DNA from: Deltaproteobacteria bacterium
Lineage (GTDB): Bacteria > Myxococcota_A > Polyangia > Haliangiales > Haliangiaceae
Assembly (NCBI GenBank): GCA_020630875.1
Contig: JAHDIH010000001.1
Location: forward strand, 1-64,000
DNA length: 64,000 nucleotides
Direction: 5' to 3'
Part shown: piece by piece, positions 8,385 to 18,400 of the stretch
Layout of the letters: each line of letters begins with the position of its first letter
Numbering within the stretch: the first letter of the stretch is position 1
Translations under genes and position numbers: made by a program
The notes under the pieces: model-generated
Databases searched by the model: none
Told to the model about the DNA's origin: nothing
Seen by the model: only the letters and a program-made list of their open reading frames with translations

Positions 8385-9329
8385 TTGAAGACTCTGGCAA
8401 CAACTGCGATTTTTCTAATAGCTTCCACGGCAACCGGCGATGACGTAGCGGCTGAAGGACGGCCTCATGCCGAAGTGGAGGAGCAAACGCAGACCGAAGA
8501 TGCTGCCACCTCCAAACGTTGGATCAGTGCTGCGATTACTGCCGGGGTTTATACAGGCGTGGCTACCTGGTCCTACTTTGCTTGGTACAAGGGGCAGCCA
8601 GATTTGCCGTTTAAGTTTGGTGGCGACGGTTACTTCGGAAGGAATACGTATGCAGGGGGCGCCGACAAAGTGGGGCACGCGTGGTCGACTTATACCCTTG
8701 GTAGAGCCACCAGCGGAATACTTAGGTACGGTGGGTGGAATCGCAATGGAGCCAGCGTCGTGGGAAACAGTCTTGCTCTTTTGTGGTTTACGAGTGTGGA
8801 ACTAAAAGATGGGTTCCACTTTACTTTTTCTCCTGGAGACCAGATTGGAAATGTGTTGGGAGCAGGACTAGGTATGGTCATGGACGTATTTCCCGTAGTC
8901 GACGAAATGTTCGACTTCAGAATGCAGTACCTTCCTTCAAGGCAGTTTAGGAAGAATGTGGCAGGTGGTGGAGGTTTAGATGTGGCGAACGACTACACAG
9001 GGCAACAAGCTTTCGTTGCGTTCCACTTAAGCTCTGTTCCACAGCTAAAAGATACGTGGCTCAGGTTTGTGGATGTTGGAGTAGGATTTAGAACAAGAAA
9101 TTATAAGCCTGACGTCACACAAAGACCGAGGCAAGAGCTCTATCTCGGCATCGCGTTAAACAGCGAGCAACTTTCCGACGCGCTACTGGCTCACCGGAAA
9201 AGCAAGTTGGCACGAAAAACCAACCGTGTTTTAAACTCGATCACCGAGTTCATGCCCATTCCTTATACGACATTACCTGTCGTTAAGTTTGAGCGAAGCA
9301 CTGCGGATGCGCCTTCTGAAGATCGCTAG
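8385..9329 (+). CDS. DUF2279-family (YfiM-like) exported protein
   Basis: 314 residues with a short hydrophobic N-terminus (MKTLATTAIFLIASTATG). The signature ADKVGHAWSTYTLGR (about 95-109) and a small-residue-rich segment (QIGNVLGAGLGMVMD) match the DUF2279 family of predicted envelope proteins, whose biochemical role is unknown. The last third has alternating patterns that could be outer-membrane strands. The start is TTG, with a TGATAGGAT extended -10-like box nine bases upstream. Its stop shares CTAG (9326-9329) with the convergent gene. Confidence 0.7.
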   Translation: MKTLATTAIFLIASTATGDDVAAEGRPHAEVEEQTQTEDAATSKRWISAAITAGVYTGVATWSYFAWYKGQPDLPFKFGGDGYFGRNTYAGGADKVGHAWSTYTLGRATSGILRYGGWNRNGASVVGNSLALLWFTSVELKDGFHFTFSPGDQIGNVLGAGLGMVMDVFPVVDEMFDFRMQYLPSRQFRKNVAGGGGLDVANDYTGQQAFVAFHLSSVPQLKDTWLRFVDVGVGFRTRNYKPDVTQRPRQELYLGIALNSEQLSDALLAHRKSKLARKTNRVLNSITEFMPIPYTTLPVVKFERSTADAPSEDR

Positions 9330-10906
9330 ATACCGAAGAAAGAGAAAAGTCGCTTTCCTTTTGCTCGGAAATTCTTACTGGCGTTAACCATCGGAGCGAG
9401 ACTTTGTCTGGCTAATTCTTTGAGGGACGGATGGTAGGTAATTGTTGCTGCAGCAGAAGGCCCCATGGCGTAGTAGCTGACAGTCAATACTTCTCCCAGG
9501 ACGCTCTTTCTCAAAAGCTGGTCTCTGAAGTGACGCAATTCGACAACATCGCTGGCGTTTTTGGAACCGTGAGCTGCCGTTGCTACAAAACAAGCATCAA
9601 CGGTACCTGTGGGAGGGCGCGGAGTGGATACTTGCAGTACTTTGATGTCAGAGCCGTTGAGGCAGTCGTCTAACGTTCTGAGACCGAAGGCGTAGGTGGT
9701 TTGTGGCAACAATCCTTCTACGGTCAGGGTGTGGATGGCTCCTTCGCCCTGAGACTGAAGGATTTCTGAAGCTGGGGTCGCGTTCTCCCAGTTGGTTTCA
9801 TCGATGGTTTCCCCCGCAAGATATCTCACTTCAATGCCATTGAGTCCGTTGGCTGGCTCCACGAAAGAGATCGAAGCGACGTTCGCATCCACGTCTGCGA
9901 TACTTACTTGGTCGATTTGGGTAGGCCGCTCACTCGCCATGATTTGTTTGGTGATTACAGAGATTCTGAACATATTTCCATCTCGCTCGGACAGATGGAT
10001 TCGAGATGCTCCTGAACCCGCCGTATCGGTCGAGATGGTTTCGTCGGGAGGACGAACCGTGCCATCTTCGCCTTCTGGGTCGCCATAGCCGTAGTAGTCA
10101 AGAGTTGAGAAGGTTTGTGCTGTGGGAGAAATCTCTAGTGGAAGTTTGTAGACCACCGATGGTTGTCCCCGATAAGGAAGACCGTATTGGGCCCAAGGAA
10201 TTCCTTGCAGCGCAGGGTAGTCGTAGTGCTCGTTTTGATCGAACTCTTTACTGACTTCGAACCAAACTACATACTCTCCATCAGCAACCGTGTCAGGTAT
10301 CTTCCACGGCCAGGCAGTAGCCTTGCCTCCCTCGGGGGTCGCTCGAGAGACCGCATCAAAGGGATTCATAGCCCGGTACATTTCCACGTCGGCGTCATCG
10401 ACACTCGCTTTGGTATGATCGAGTCGCGGCGGGTAGAGGCTGACACTGTTAGGCTCAAACCTCCCTTTATCGGTACGGACCAGCGAGGCGCAAGTTTCTG
10501 TATCCCACATTGCTTCCGTTGGTTTTATCGGTCTGCAAAAATGATTCTCTTGTGATGAATCTCCCAGCGGATGAGAGAGATTGTCATCATCTTCGTTTTG
10601 GAAGATAATCTTTGGCCAAGTTTTTCCGTGTCGATGGGCCCAGATGGGGAACGTGGTGGTTCTTCTGCCGTAGGGCCAGGCCCAGCCGCTGTTCAGTCTC
10701 ATGTTTCCGGGCCGGTTACCAATTCCGTACCTGCCTGTCTGGTCTGTGATGTAAAGTGTCTCTACAAATTCACCGTCGGCAGTTTCCAGCCACACCACGA
10801 TTTGCAGGTCTTCGCTCGGCGTGAATTCAGTGGTTAGCGTTCGGCACTCGTCAGCAGAAGACGGTAAGGACACCATTAACGCTGCCGATAGGAGTAGCAA
10901 TCTCAT
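9326..10906 (-). CDS. Secreted fibronectin-III-like protein with CFVATAA-type C-terminal domain
   Basis: 526 residues from ATG 10906. A signal peptide (MRLLLLSAALMVSLPSSA) is followed by a domain with VVWLETADGEFVETLYITD, which resembles DUF2271-like periplasmic domains (weak). A fibronectin type III-like stretch lies near 330-430, with GIEVRYLAG and TYAFGLRTLDD. The end begins CFVATAAHGSKNA, then VELRHFRDQLL and a YYAMGPSAAATI segment. This is the widespread CFIATAAYG domain found at the ends of secreted proteins, function unknown. ATG 10906 was preferred over the longer frame (to 11056) because the signal peptide starts there and CATCAT ends six bases upstream. Confidence 0.8.
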   Translation of the reverse strand: MRLLLLSAALMVSLPSSADECRTLTTEFTPSEDLQIVVWLETADGEFVETLYITDQTGRYGIGNRPGNMRLNSGWAWPYGRRTTTFPIWAHRHGKTWPKIIFQNEDDDNLSHPLGDSSQENHFCRPIKPTEAMWDTETCASLVRTDKGRFEPNSVSLYPPRLDHTKASVDDADVEMYRAMNPFDAVSRATPEGGKATAWPWKIPDTVADGEYVVWFEVSKEFDQNEHYDYPALQGIPWAQYGLPYRGQPSVVYKLPLEISPTAQTFSTLDYYGYGDPEGEDGTVRPPDETISTDTAGSGASRIHLSERDGNMFRISVITKQIMASERPTQIDQVSIADVDANVASISFVEPANGLNGIEVRYLAGETIDETNWENATPASEILQSQGEGAIHTLTVEGLLPQTTYAFGLRTLDDCLNGSDIKVLQVSTPRPPTGTVDACFVATAAHGSKNASDVVELRHFRDQLLRKSVLGEVLTVSYYAMGPSAAATITYHPSLKELARQSLAPMVNASKNFRAKGKRLFSFFGI

Positions 10907-11105
10907 TGGACCATGATGCCTCAAAAGCCGCGAATATGACAGTGTTGACAGATATGGTGAGGGAAAAATATGGTAATCGATGCCCGCATGGCGCCCCACC
11001 GTGGCGTAAAACACAAAAGGCGGCAAACAAAGCCGTCGTGCCCGTCTGACTCTCATTCAGTCCTGTAAGTAGCTGTTTGTCATAGCCCGATGCTATATCT
11101 TACAT
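10907..11105. other. Divergent intergenic region between secreted-protein and exonuclease genes
   Basis: 199 bases without a gene. It should contain the two outward promoters: CATCAT six bases before ATG 10906 and TGCTATATC six bases before GTG 11106. No convincing -35 boxes or hairpins. Confidence 0.5.
11091..11099 (+). promoter_or_regulatory. Extended -10 box (TGCTATATC) of the exonuclease gene
   Basis: TG, one base, then TATATC, ending six bases before GTG 11106. Fits the leaderless pattern. Confidence 0.5.
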
Positions 11106-11816
11106 GTGGGTCCTGATAGCTACTTAATCGTCGATATCGAAACCGTGCCAGATCATGAACTTTGGCAGCGGTCTTCTGCCGAATCAGACTTTCCACCAAC
11201 CTATGCTCACCAAGTGATCACTATCGGATGCATGTGGCTCGATAGCGAATACAAGCTGCAGAGACTCGGGATTGTCGGCGAGGCTGGAACCGAGGCCACG
11301 ATTTTGGAGGAGTTCTCTAAGTTTGTAACACGGCACCGCCCTGTGCTCGTGACTTACAATGGGCGATCGTTTGACTTGCCGGTAATTGCTCTTCGCGGAC
11401 TAAGGCATGGCGTGGCGATGCCTTGGTATTACAAGCAGCGGGGCATGCGGTATCGCTTTAGTGAAGAGGGGCATCTCGATCTGTGTGATTTTCTTGCAGA
11501 TCATGGTGCTGCGCGCCCGGGGCCGCTGGACGCCATGGCCAGATTGATTGGGTTGCCTGGTAAAATAGGTGTTGATGGTTCTCAGGTCGAGGGGCTTCAT
11601 CGTGCGGGACAGCAAAAACGAATTGAAAACTATTGCCTGGGTGACGTGGTTCAAACGGCATTTCTATTTTTGCGTTTCAGACTTCTTCAGGGAGAAATTT
11701 CTCGACCGCAATACGAAACGATTACTCAGGAGCTACAGGGCATTCTAGTCGAGGACGACAGAGTCGGTGAGCTTCTATCCGCAACGGATACTGAGCGCCT
11801 TTTCGCCGCAGCTTAG
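11106..11816 (+). CDS. PolB-type DEDDy 3'-5' exonuclease family protein
   Basis: 236 residues, a stand-alone ribonuclease-H-like exonuclease. Exo I is YLIVDIETVPD (metal-binding Asp and Glu near residues 10 and 12), Exo II is VTYNGRSFDLP, and Exo III is the YCLGDVVQTA region near 190. This is the layout of the predicted 3'-5' exonucleases related to the proofreading domain of family B polymerases (PF10108 type). It would trim DNA or RNA ends in a metal-dependent way; the in vivo substrate is unknown. No polymerase domain is attached. GTG start with an extended -10 box. The stop overlaps the convergent lipase by four bases. Confidence 0.85.
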   Translation: MGPDSYLIVDIETVPDHELWQRSSAESDFPPTYAHQVITIGCMWLDSEYKLQRLGIVGEAGTEATILEEFSKFVTRHRPVLVTYNGRSFDLPVIALRGLRHGVAMPWYYKQRGMRYRFSEEGHLDLCDFLADHGAARPGPLDAMARLIGLPGKIGVDGSQVEGLHRAGQQKRIENYCLGDVVQTAFLFLRFRLLQGEISRPQYETITQELQGILVEDDRVGELLSATDTERLFAAA

Positions 11817-12688
11817 TGGCCACTTTCAGCAAGGGACTTTGCAATTCTCAGGTAGAGATCGATAGCGTCGAAGTTTTTGGACCAGCCAATCTGCGCTAGA
11901 TGATCCGCTTCAACTTCAAAAAGAACCGTTCCCCATTTCTGTGATGCGGTGGCCACTACGCCATCATTTTCCAAAATTCGTTGACTCCGGAACGCTAAGT
12001 ATCCTGGAACAAGAGCTGGCATCATACCTTTTCTACCCGGTTTCCCATGCCCGGTGACGCTGTAGTACGACGTCCCCTCGGAGTTGACCACACTTTCGTT
12101 GAATTGCCCCATTGAAGTAGTGGTGAGATCGAAAAAGGCATCAACGTCAACTCCAAGTTTTTTCACCATTTTGGTGACGTTTACCTTTTCCGCTGCCGTC
12201 ACGCTGATGTCGGCAAGCGCACTTCCGTAGTGTGGGGTGCCAATCGTGGTTAGTGACTCCACGAGATGAGAAATTCCAAGATTAGAAATCGCAAAGCGAG
12301 CGTCTAAGCCCCCCATACTGTGCCCCACAATATTGACCCGATTGCCCGACAACTCTAGCTTTTTTATAAATTCTGCGAGTGCTGTGGCGCGAACTTCAAT
12401 GGAAGCAGAAGCCGGCAGCTTCGGACAATAAACTGTGATTCCACTTTGCTCGAGAGAATGAACAATTCTATTGAAGTAGGTTATTTTTTTTCCTAAGACC
12501 TTTACGGTATCAAACCCCAATAGTCCATGTACGAGTACCAAAGGGTATTTGGGCCATACGCCAGGTGGTGGAGCTTCACTTGGTGGTTTGGTGACCGAGC
12601 TGAACCAACGATAGGCAATGAACAGCAATATCAACGTACCCAAACCCCAAGCCAGAGCTGCGAGTAAAGTGACTTCTGTCAAAGACAT
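11813..12688 (-). CDS. Membrane-anchored alpha/beta-hydrolase lipase
   Basis: 291 residues. One N-terminal membrane segment (about residues 4-26) is followed by a lipase core. YPLVLVHGLLGFD supplies the oxyanion-hole HG, and the nucleophile elbow is GHSMGGLDAR, followed by TIGTPHYGSALAD. The order matches bacterial true lipases of family I (Burkholderia/Pseudomonas LipA type). Asp and His of the triad should lie near VPGYLAFRSQR and EADHLAQIGW; the His in EADHL is the best candidate. It probably acts on acylglycerols or membrane lipids outside the cytoplasmic membrane. No lipase foldase gene is adjacent. ATG 12688 has GGGG two bases upstream; the TTG at 12700 is rejected. Confidence 0.88.
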   Translation of the reverse strand: MSLTEVTLLAALAWGLGTLILLFIAYRWFSSVTKPPSEAPPPGVWPKYPLVLVHGLLGFDTVKVLGKKITYFNRIVHSLEQSGITVYCPKLPASASIEVRATALAEFIKKLELSGNRVNIVGHSMGGLDARFAISNLGISHLVESLTTIGTPHYGSALADISVTAAEKVNVTKMVKKLGVDVDAFFDLTTTSMGQFNESVVNSEGTSYYSVTGHGKPGRKGMMPALVPGYLAFRSQRILENDGVVATASQKWGTVLFEVEADHLAQIGWSKNFDAIDLYLRIAKSLAESGH

Positions 12689-12721
12689 AACCCCTACCAA
12701 ACCTAAATTTTACTTCAGTTT

Positions 12722-12755
12722 CAAGGGAATTCGAGACACGAGTGAATTCTCCTTG
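12722..12755. terminator. Hairpin downstream of the VanW/glycosyltransferase-like operon
   Basis: CAAGGGAATTC (12722-12732) pairs with GAATTCTCCTTG (12744-12755), one bulged base, 11-base loop. It lies just past the stop of the 12760-13593 gene on the minus strand but has no T-run, so termination is plausible, not proven. Confidence 0.4.
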
Positions 12756-12759
12756 GGCT

Positions 12760-13593
12760 TCAGCTTAATAGACTGGCTAACTGGCTTTTGATGCTCTCCG
12801 TGTCTTTGCCTAAAATTTTTCCACGGCTCCAGTTTACGATTGTAGGAATTTCTTTCTCCCGAGCAACAAGTACCTCTGGTGCCTCGGTTTCCACTAGCGA
12901 CAAGCTAATTACGGCGTCCGGACAGATGGTTTCACCTGGATGAATTTTCTCAATTGCGTCGCTGAGTTCGTGGCCTTCGCCAAAACGGGAGTAAAAGATG
13001 CAGCCAGGAAGCTCTTGCGAAAGTTTGTTAGCGATATGCGCTCCAGCCCGAGCTTGGCCTCCACCGGCAATAAGGACTCGTTTGTTTTGTCCGCTGTAGC
13101 GTTTACAAATGACTACGGGAGACGATGGCTTGACCTCTACCTTTACAAGTTTGTCTCGGTGATGAGGCACTACCGCTGCCCAAGTGAAATCGCGCCAATA
13201 CCAAATTTCGTCTGCAAGTAAGCGCTCCGCCCTTTGTCTTTTTATGGCCCAAGCTGGTGGTTCTACATTACTCAAAAAAGGAGATTGCGGGTACAGTTCT
13301 TGGGCTCGTTTCAGATCGCTTGCAAGGGTTGCAAAGTCCGGCAGGTCTTCAATCAGGATGCACTTACCTGAACTTTTAGCAAATGCTTCTCTTGCCGCTA
13401 ATGAAAGCGCAATCGTTACTTTTCCATTGTCATGCGCTAGTTTTGAGGCAAGTACCCGCTGCCACATCATGTGAGTGATGCTTCTTTTTGCAGAGCCTCT
13501 ACACATTCTTGCCCCAAGCTTGTGCACCAAGGAGCTGCGTACTCCGAGAAGCGTTGAAAGATGACGAGGAACCGATGGCGCAATGACGGTCAT
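12760..13593 (-). CDS. Glycosyltransferase-like protein paired with VanW
   Basis: 277 residues. The call rests on weak resemblance to GT-B glycosyltransferases. AERLLADEIWYWRDF looks like the acceptor-domain segment before the inter-domain linker. KRVLIAGGGQAR begins a second Rossmann-like half. PDAVISLSLVETEAPEVLVAREKEIPTIV resembles the donor-binding region where these enzymes carry PS-x-EG-x-P and GxPVV. The usual EX7E glutamates are not clear, so activity is uncertain. Its ATG overlaps the VanW stop (ATGA, 13590-13593), so the two are translationally coupled and probably work on the same envelope polymer. Confidence 0.5.
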   Translation of the reverse strand: MTVIAPSVPRHLSTLLGVRSSLVHKLGARMCRGSAKRSITHMMWQRVLASKLAHDNGKVTIALSLAAREAFAKSSGKCILIEDLPDFATLASDLKRAQELYPQSPFLSNVEPPAWAIKRQRAERLLADEIWYWRDFTWAAVVPHHRDKLVKVEVKPSSPVVICKRYSGQNKRVLIAGGGQARAGAHIANKLSQELPGCIFYSRFGEGHELSDAIEKIHPGETICPDAVISLSLVETEAPEVLVAREKEIPTIVNWSRGKILGKDTESIKSQLASLLS

Positions 13594-14291
13594 AGCTTTC
13601 TCAAAATACTACTTCTCGCTCCGCACTCTTTGTTGCACGTGAAGCAGTTTTCAGTGTCGTCGGAAAATTTTGCTTGCGAAGCTGAGTTGAATGCGACGAG
13701 CTTCTTTCTTTCACTAGACATAAAGCGAATCGTCTTGTCACTAATGGCAATCCGGTAGCTTCCCACCTTCGGTGCAAATTTAAGATCTACATGAGGCCAG
13801 GCGAGGGTAGCATCCATACCATTAGAGTTCATGGTGTGTGCGTGCCGTTGAATGATGGTAAAGTTCAAAGCTACCGCCATCTGATAGAGCGCATTAGAAA
13901 GTAGGCAAATACCCCCGCCGATTGTAGGTACTACGCACCCCGCCCGGACTTCTCTGCCGACTCTAAACCCTCTCGCTTTTGATGGTGCTCCCACTGCTTG
14001 CCAGAAAGAGAAAGGATTCTTTTGGGATACCACCAAGCCATGGATGGCCGATCCGGCCAACGCAACGTTGTGGTCCCGACCTGAATCGAAAAGACTGCCT
14101 GAGCTTTCTACGTCGAGCTGCATTGACAAAGCGGTATGTTCGTAGGCCCTAGAGCTCGCATAGACGGGCGCCGGCAGCCGCAACAGCTCTAAATACCCCC
14201 GAGACTGCAATTGCTTTTTGCGAAGGCTTCGGGCTGCAAGTCTGAGTCTGCCGTAGTGTTGCAGGGTCGCAGGTCCCTTAGAAAATCCCAT
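13590..14291 (-). CDS. VanW family protein
   Basis: 233 residues from ATG 14291. The VanW signature is clear: NPFSFWQAVG, GREVRAGCVVP, then GGGICLLSNALYQMAV. The family is named from the vanB vancomycin-resistance cluster, but its biochemical role is unknown and most members lie outside resistance loci. A C-terminal cluster (CFTCNKEC) looks like a small metal or disulfide site. No signal peptide is evident. ATG 14291 follows a full extended -10 box (TGCTAAAAT, five-base gap). ATG 14324 would add 11 residues and has no such support. First gene of a two-gene minus-strand operon. Confidence 0.8.
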   Translation of the reverse strand: MGFSKGPATLQHYGRLRLAARSLRKKQLQSRGYLELLRLPAPVYASSRAYEHTALSMQLDVESSGSLFDSGRDHNVALAGSAIHGLVVSQKNPFSFWQAVGAPSKARGFRVGREVRAGCVVPTIGGGICLLSNALYQMAVALNFTIIQRHAHTMNSNGMDATLAWPHVDLKFAPKVGSYRIAISDKTIRFMSSERKKLVAFNSASQAKFSDDTENCFTCNKECGARSSILRKL

Positions 14292-14296
14292 GATCG

Positions 14297-14305
14297 ATTT
14301 TAGCA
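14297..14305 (-). promoter_or_regulatory. Extended -10 box (TGCTAAAAT) of the VanW operon
   Basis: On the minus strand TG, C, TAAAAT ends five bases before ATG 14291. One of the best matches to the window-wide pattern. Confidence 0.6.
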
Positions 14306-14371
14306 CGATGCTCTTAGAACGCATTGGGAATTTTTTCGATCCAAAAAAAAGATAATAAGCGACAAATTGTT

Positions 14372-14377
14372 TACTAT
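14372..14377 (+). promoter_or_regulatory. -10 box (TACTAT) of the nitronate monooxygenase gene
   Basis: TACTAT ends five bases before ATG 14383, no Shine-Dalgarno. It lies back-to-back with the VanW promoter, about 70 bases away. Confidence 0.5.
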
Positions 14378-14382
14378 TCCGT

Positions 14383-15327
14383 ATGTCGATACTCAACTCG
14401 GAACTTTCATTACCTGTAGTCGCCGCACCTATGTTTCTGATTTCTGGTCCCGAACTGGTAGTCGCATGTTGCGATGCGGGGGTCGTCGGGACGTTTCCCG
14501 CGTTGAATCAAAGATCCACAGAAGGGTTTTCCGAGTGGCTTACTCAAATCGAAGAGACCAAAAAGACGAAAACACCCTATGGGGTCAACTTAATCGTTCA
14601 TAGGTCCAATCCGAGAGTTCAAGCTGATCTTCAGGTTTGCGTGAAGCACAAGGTACCACTTGTGATCACATCTCTTGGAGCAGTCTCGGAAGTTGTGCAA
14701 GCCGTTCATTCTTACGGCGGTCTTGTCTATCATGACGTTACCAACAGACGTCACGCCGAAAAGGCGATGGAAGCTGGCGTCGATGGTGTGATTTGTGTAG
14801 CTGCAGGAGCGGGAGGTCATGCCGGAACCGTGAATCCATTCGCTTTAGTTGGAGAGGTCCGTTCGTTTTTCGATGGTACAGTACTGCTAGCAGGTGGAAT
14901 TTCCTCAGGTGCGGATGTAGCTGCCGCTCTCGCGGCTGGAGCAGATTTGGCCTACGTTGGTACTCGTTTTATTAACGCCTCTGAGAGCAGAGCCCCAGAA
15001 GATTACAGAAACATGATTGAAGTAAGCGGTACGAAGGACGTTATCTATACCGCGGCAATATCCGGGATCCCAGGTAATTTCCTACGCCCTTCGCTAGAAG
15101 CTTGTGGTCTGACGAGCGAACACTGGGAGCGGAAAGTAAAAGTCGACTTAGCTAAGGAACTTGACGCGGCATCCGCGGAAGCGAAGGCTTGGAAGACCGT
15201 CTGGTCTGCGGGGCATGGAGTAGCTACAATATCTGATACGCTGCCTACTGCCGAACTCGTGGCTCGGATGAAAAAGGAGTTTCACGCTCGCCTGGGCGAG
15301 CTCGACAAAGTTCGAAAGAAATACTGA
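14383..15327 (+). CDS. Nitronate monooxygenase (2-nitropropane dioxygenase-like) FMN enzyme
   Basis: 314 residues forming an FMN-binding TIM barrel. Seen: VVAAPMFLISGPELV at the N-terminus, GAGGHAGTVNPFAL (the conserved GxGGH region with the catalytic His in many members) and the phosphate-binding stretch LLAGGISSGADVAAALAAGA, followed by AYVGTRF. The family oxidises alkyl nitronates such as propionate-3-nitronate using oxygen; close relatives act as enoyl reductases, so the substrate is not certain. No operon partner; divergent from VanW. Confidence 0.87.
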   Translation: MSILNSELSLPVVAAPMFLISGPELVVACCDAGVVGTFPALNQRSTEGFSEWLTQIEETKKTKTPYGVNLIVHRSNPRVQADLQVCVKHKVPLVITSLGAVSEVVQAVHSYGGLVYHDVTNRRHAEKAMEAGVDGVICVAAGAGGHAGTVNPFALVGEVRSFFDGTVLLAGGISSGADVAAALAAGADLAYVGTRFINASESRAPEDYRNMIEVSGTKDVIYTAAISGIPGNFLRPSLEACGLTSEHWERKVKVDLAKELDAASAEAKAWKTVWSAGHGVATISDTLPTAELVARMKKEFHARLGELDKVRKKY

Positions 15328-15417
15328 AGAATAAGGAATAAATATACAGTAGGTGAGTTTTCGCAGTTAACTCGGCGAGGTACAGTCGGGCTCCTTTAAG
15401 CTTGTGGAACAAAACTC

Positions 15418-18400
15418 ATGAAAAAACTCCTACTATTTTTCCTTCTATTCTTGGTGTCCTGCGGATCTAAGTCCTCCAGCAGTCCTTCTTTAGACGTTGT
15501 TACTTCGCACATGTATCTGAGCGACGGACGCGTTGGAGCAGAGTTCAAGTTTTCGAAGCCGATGGTTCCCAAAGATTCTGTAGGAACTCCCGCCCTCGTC
15601 GAACTCACTACCAATCCCAAACTCGTAGTTAACGGAACATGGCTCGATGAACATACGATTTTTGTGACGAGTGAAACGATTCCCGAACAAATGCAGGACT
15701 ACAAAATTTCTATCGCTGGAGAGTTGAAGTCTGCCGATGGCACAAAGATGGGAAAGAAACCGGCGGTGAAATTTACCGGTCCCGCGGTGACGGCTTGGCT
15801 GAGCCCTGTAAGGAAGGGTGCTTTCTCCGATGTGAAAGCAAAAGTGAGAATGACTTTGAGTAACGAGGTTGAAGTTGGAAAAATGTACAACAAGTGCTGG
15901 TTTGTTGCGGAAGATGGAAAGACTGTCGGAGCGAGAGTCGATTCAAAAAAGAAAAAGAGTCGTGAAATTAGCTGGGTTAGCAACTCTAGTCTCAAGAAAG
16001 GCAGTAGCTACCAATTCACTTGCGATGAAGCAACGGTAGCAAAACGCTACGGAAGCGACAGAAAAATATCTGAAGAGATTAAGACCTTTGGCGATTTTAA
16101 CTATGAAAGTATGAAACCTAGTGATGGAGCCCCCGTATCCGATGCCAATGCTTTGGTCTTTGCTTTCACTACACCTTTTGCAGAAGAAAAAAAGGTGAAA
16201 ATAGAGCCTGCGGTCCGTGGATTTCCTGAAAGGTGTTACGCCTACGGTTCTCCTGGCGGGCTGAGTTGTGACGTAGAACTAAAACCTCGAACGAAATATA
16301 CGGTTCATTTTGATAAAGACCAAGAAGATGCTTTTGGCCAAAAGTTGGGAGTGGATAAAACCATTTCTTTTGAAACTGGAGATGCGGAACCGTCTTTGTC
16401 CCTGGAAAGCGGCTACTTCGTGGCCGAGCTGAAACGACCATCAATTCCGGTATGGACCAGAAACGTGAAAGAAATTAGCGTTAGAGCCATTCGAATCTTA
16501 CCAAGTACATTTCATAAGCTTCAAGGAAAGATGGACTGGTGGGAACATAATAGATTGTCTTCCAAGGCGGTACGTTTCAAGACTGAAGAAGTAAAAATAG
16601 AGGGCGCCGCAAACGAATGGGGGCAATACAGTCTAAAACCAGAGACCATCGTTGGCGGAAGTTCCGGCCCCGGTATGTACTACGTTGAGCTAACAAGTAA
16701 GGAGGTCGATGACTACCCATACGACAATGGTAAGGGGGTACAAAAAGTCTTAGCGAACTTCACTGATATCGGAGTGGTAAGTAAGCTGTCCGGTCCTTCG
16801 GGGCTTGTCTGGACGACTAGGCTGTCGACCGGAGCGCCATTGTCTGGGGCAAGCGTGCAAGTGCGCGACGGTAAAGGAAAAGTCTTGTGGTCAGGTGTGA
16901 GCGACGAAAGTGGATTGGCTAAGTTACCTTCCGCAGCCAAACTGCCGATCCTGAAACAAGGAGAGTGGAACTGGAAGAACGTTAATATCTTTGTGAAGAA
17001 GGGAAATGATTTCACCTTTCTCAACGGCACAAAGAATGGAGGGTTGGGAGCGTGGAATTTCAACATATCAGAAGACATTTCTCAAAAGAATGTACAGTTG
17101 CGCGGCTTTATGCACACGGACAGAGGTCTGTATCGGCCAGGGGAAAAAGTTCATGTGAAAGGCTTGGTTCGTGAAACGAGACTTGGGCAAGCGCTAAAGG
17201 TTCCAAAGAAGTCCGAGGTAGAAGTCGTGGTTAAAGATCCTCGCGGAAAAGACGTGCATACGACAAAGGCTACGGTTAGCGCCTTCGGTGGATTTTGGTT
17301 GGACGTAGAGTTACCGGAAGACAGTCGACTGGGAGACTACCGAATCGATGCAAAGTTTGACCATGGTACATTTACTAAAACGTTTTCTGTAGAGAAGTAC
17401 CGTCCTGCCACCTTTGAGGTCGACTTGAAACCTCAAGAAGAATTGATGATCGCTTCCGGAAAAATGAAAGCTACCGTTCTTGCAAAGTACTTCTATGGCG
17501 CTCCGATGAGGGATGCGATTGTAGATTACTCCGTGCACGCGAGGCGAAGAAGCGTTGCATTCCCAGGTTTCGAATCTTACCGTTTCTTGAAGGAAGACGA
17601 GCGTTATGGTGGTGATTACAGTCAGTCCTTTATTACCGACGGACAAGCAGAGTTTTCAGGAGATAAAGGAGCCGAGTTATCCATAGGTATTGAGAAAGAT
17701 GATGTAGGTTTCGATTCTGATTTACTCGTGAGGGCTACGGTGTCTTCACCCTCCAATGAAGTTATATCCAAGAGCTTTACAGTTCCCTACTTTTCGAAGA
17801 AAAAGTACTTTGGACTTAAGACGCCGGGGTACTTTCTAGATACAAAAAAAACTCAGCGCTTTTCTGCTGTGCTTTTGGATGCTGCGGGAAAACCTGTAGC
17901 GGGGAAAGGAACTATCCTAGTAAAGAAGAGAGATTGGAATTGTGTGTGGAACGATTGGGGGTATCGGGGCTCCTACAACTGTGAAGAAAAAGACGAAAAG
18001 GTGTTGGACAAAAAAGTTAGCTTTACCACGGACCCCATCGACTTCGAATTTATTCCCTCTACAAGTGGAGACTACGTTGTTGAAGTTAGCTCTGCAGACA
18101 AAGAAGTCGCTACTGCTAGTGAAGAGATTTTTGCCTATGGCGGGGGAGGTGGTTCATGGCAGTCTTCCGACTCGCTCACCTTCGACATTATTAAAGACAA
18201 AAAGTCCTATCGCAGTGGCGATGTCGCTCGTCTTGCGTTGAAAACCAACTTAGCAAATGCAACGGGGCTGGTGACTATTGAGCGTGACGGGGTGATCGAA
18301 GAACGTTTGGTCAAGATTGATAAAGCCAACAAAAGCTTAGAGATTCCCATCACGGAGGCGCACGCCCCGAATATTTACGTCTCGGTAGCCTTGGTTCAAG

